This document shows, in pieces, positions 63,982-64,000 of a DNA stretch of 64,000 nt. The stretch lies in contig JACEVL010000467.1 of NCBI GenBank assembly GCA_020284085.1, positions 1,057,501-1,121,500 of the forward strand. Reading direction: 5' to 3'. The notes beneath the pieces are model-generated. The model made no database searches. It was not told where the DNA came from and saw only the letters and a list, made by a program, of their open reading frames with translations. Position 1 is the first letter of the stretch. Each line of letters begins with the position of its first letter. This DNA comes from Aporrectodea caliginosa (Eukaryota > Annelida > Clitellata > Crassiclitellata > Lumbricidae). A program made the translations under genes and the position numbers.

Positions 63982-64000
63982 TGAGTGAATGGGACCGCGT

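Overview
This window is nuclear DNA of an intron-rich animal, not of a bacterium or virus. The evidence is several multi-exon genes with consensus GT-AG splice sites and matching intron phases, tRNA-derived SINEs, 3' ends of LINEs, hAT-type transposons with 8-bp target duplications, large microsatellites and long satellites. The gene set (PNRC, PCGF1, a calmodulin-like protein, an R3HDM/ARPP21-type protein), the many 'gcgctatataaat' retroelement tails and the modular foldback elements fit a marine invertebrate. The foldback structure recalls the TU elements of sea urchins, so an echinoderm or other invertebrate deuterostome is my best guess, held loosely.

Layout. 1-7800: repeats, microsatellites and the presumed 3' side of a minus-strand PNRC-like gene (CDS 7804-8259, promoter near 9765-9836). 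12105-16303: minus-strand PCGF1 (Polycomb RING finger) in at least five exons, with one 63-nt exon duplicated in tandem and both copies intact and in phase. 21303-33415: minus-strand calmodulin-like EF-hand gene in six exons, with introns full of mobile DNA, including a 3.7-kb foldback element (22827-26515), a second smaller foldback (27827-28507), an L2/CR1-like LINE remnant and SINEs. 34266-40092: two abutting satellites, about 15 copies of an 88-bp unit and then about 148 copies of a 30-bp unit. 41850-42680: a GC/CpG-rich block, the likely promoter of the plus-strand R3H gene, whose coding exons run from 46054 past the right edge; the R3H domain lies in the last exon (63840-63980). Its introns hold SINEs, LINE pieces, a 1.2-kb hAT element with a decayed transposase and a 0.9-kb element with long terminal inverted repeats.

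The genes look like independent housekeeping or regulatory loci. PNRC-type proteins act in mRNA decapping and nuclear receptor co-activation, PCGF1 in variant PRC1 chromatin repression, the EF-hand protein in calcium sensing, and R3HDM/ARPP21-type proteins bind single-stranded nucleic acid. The calmodulin-like gene and the R3H gene are head to head, about 8.5 kb apart, with the satellites between them. SINE families are called A to F here for convenience; the names are mine. Exon models come from reading frame, splice consensus, phase and remembered family sequence. No alignment was run.
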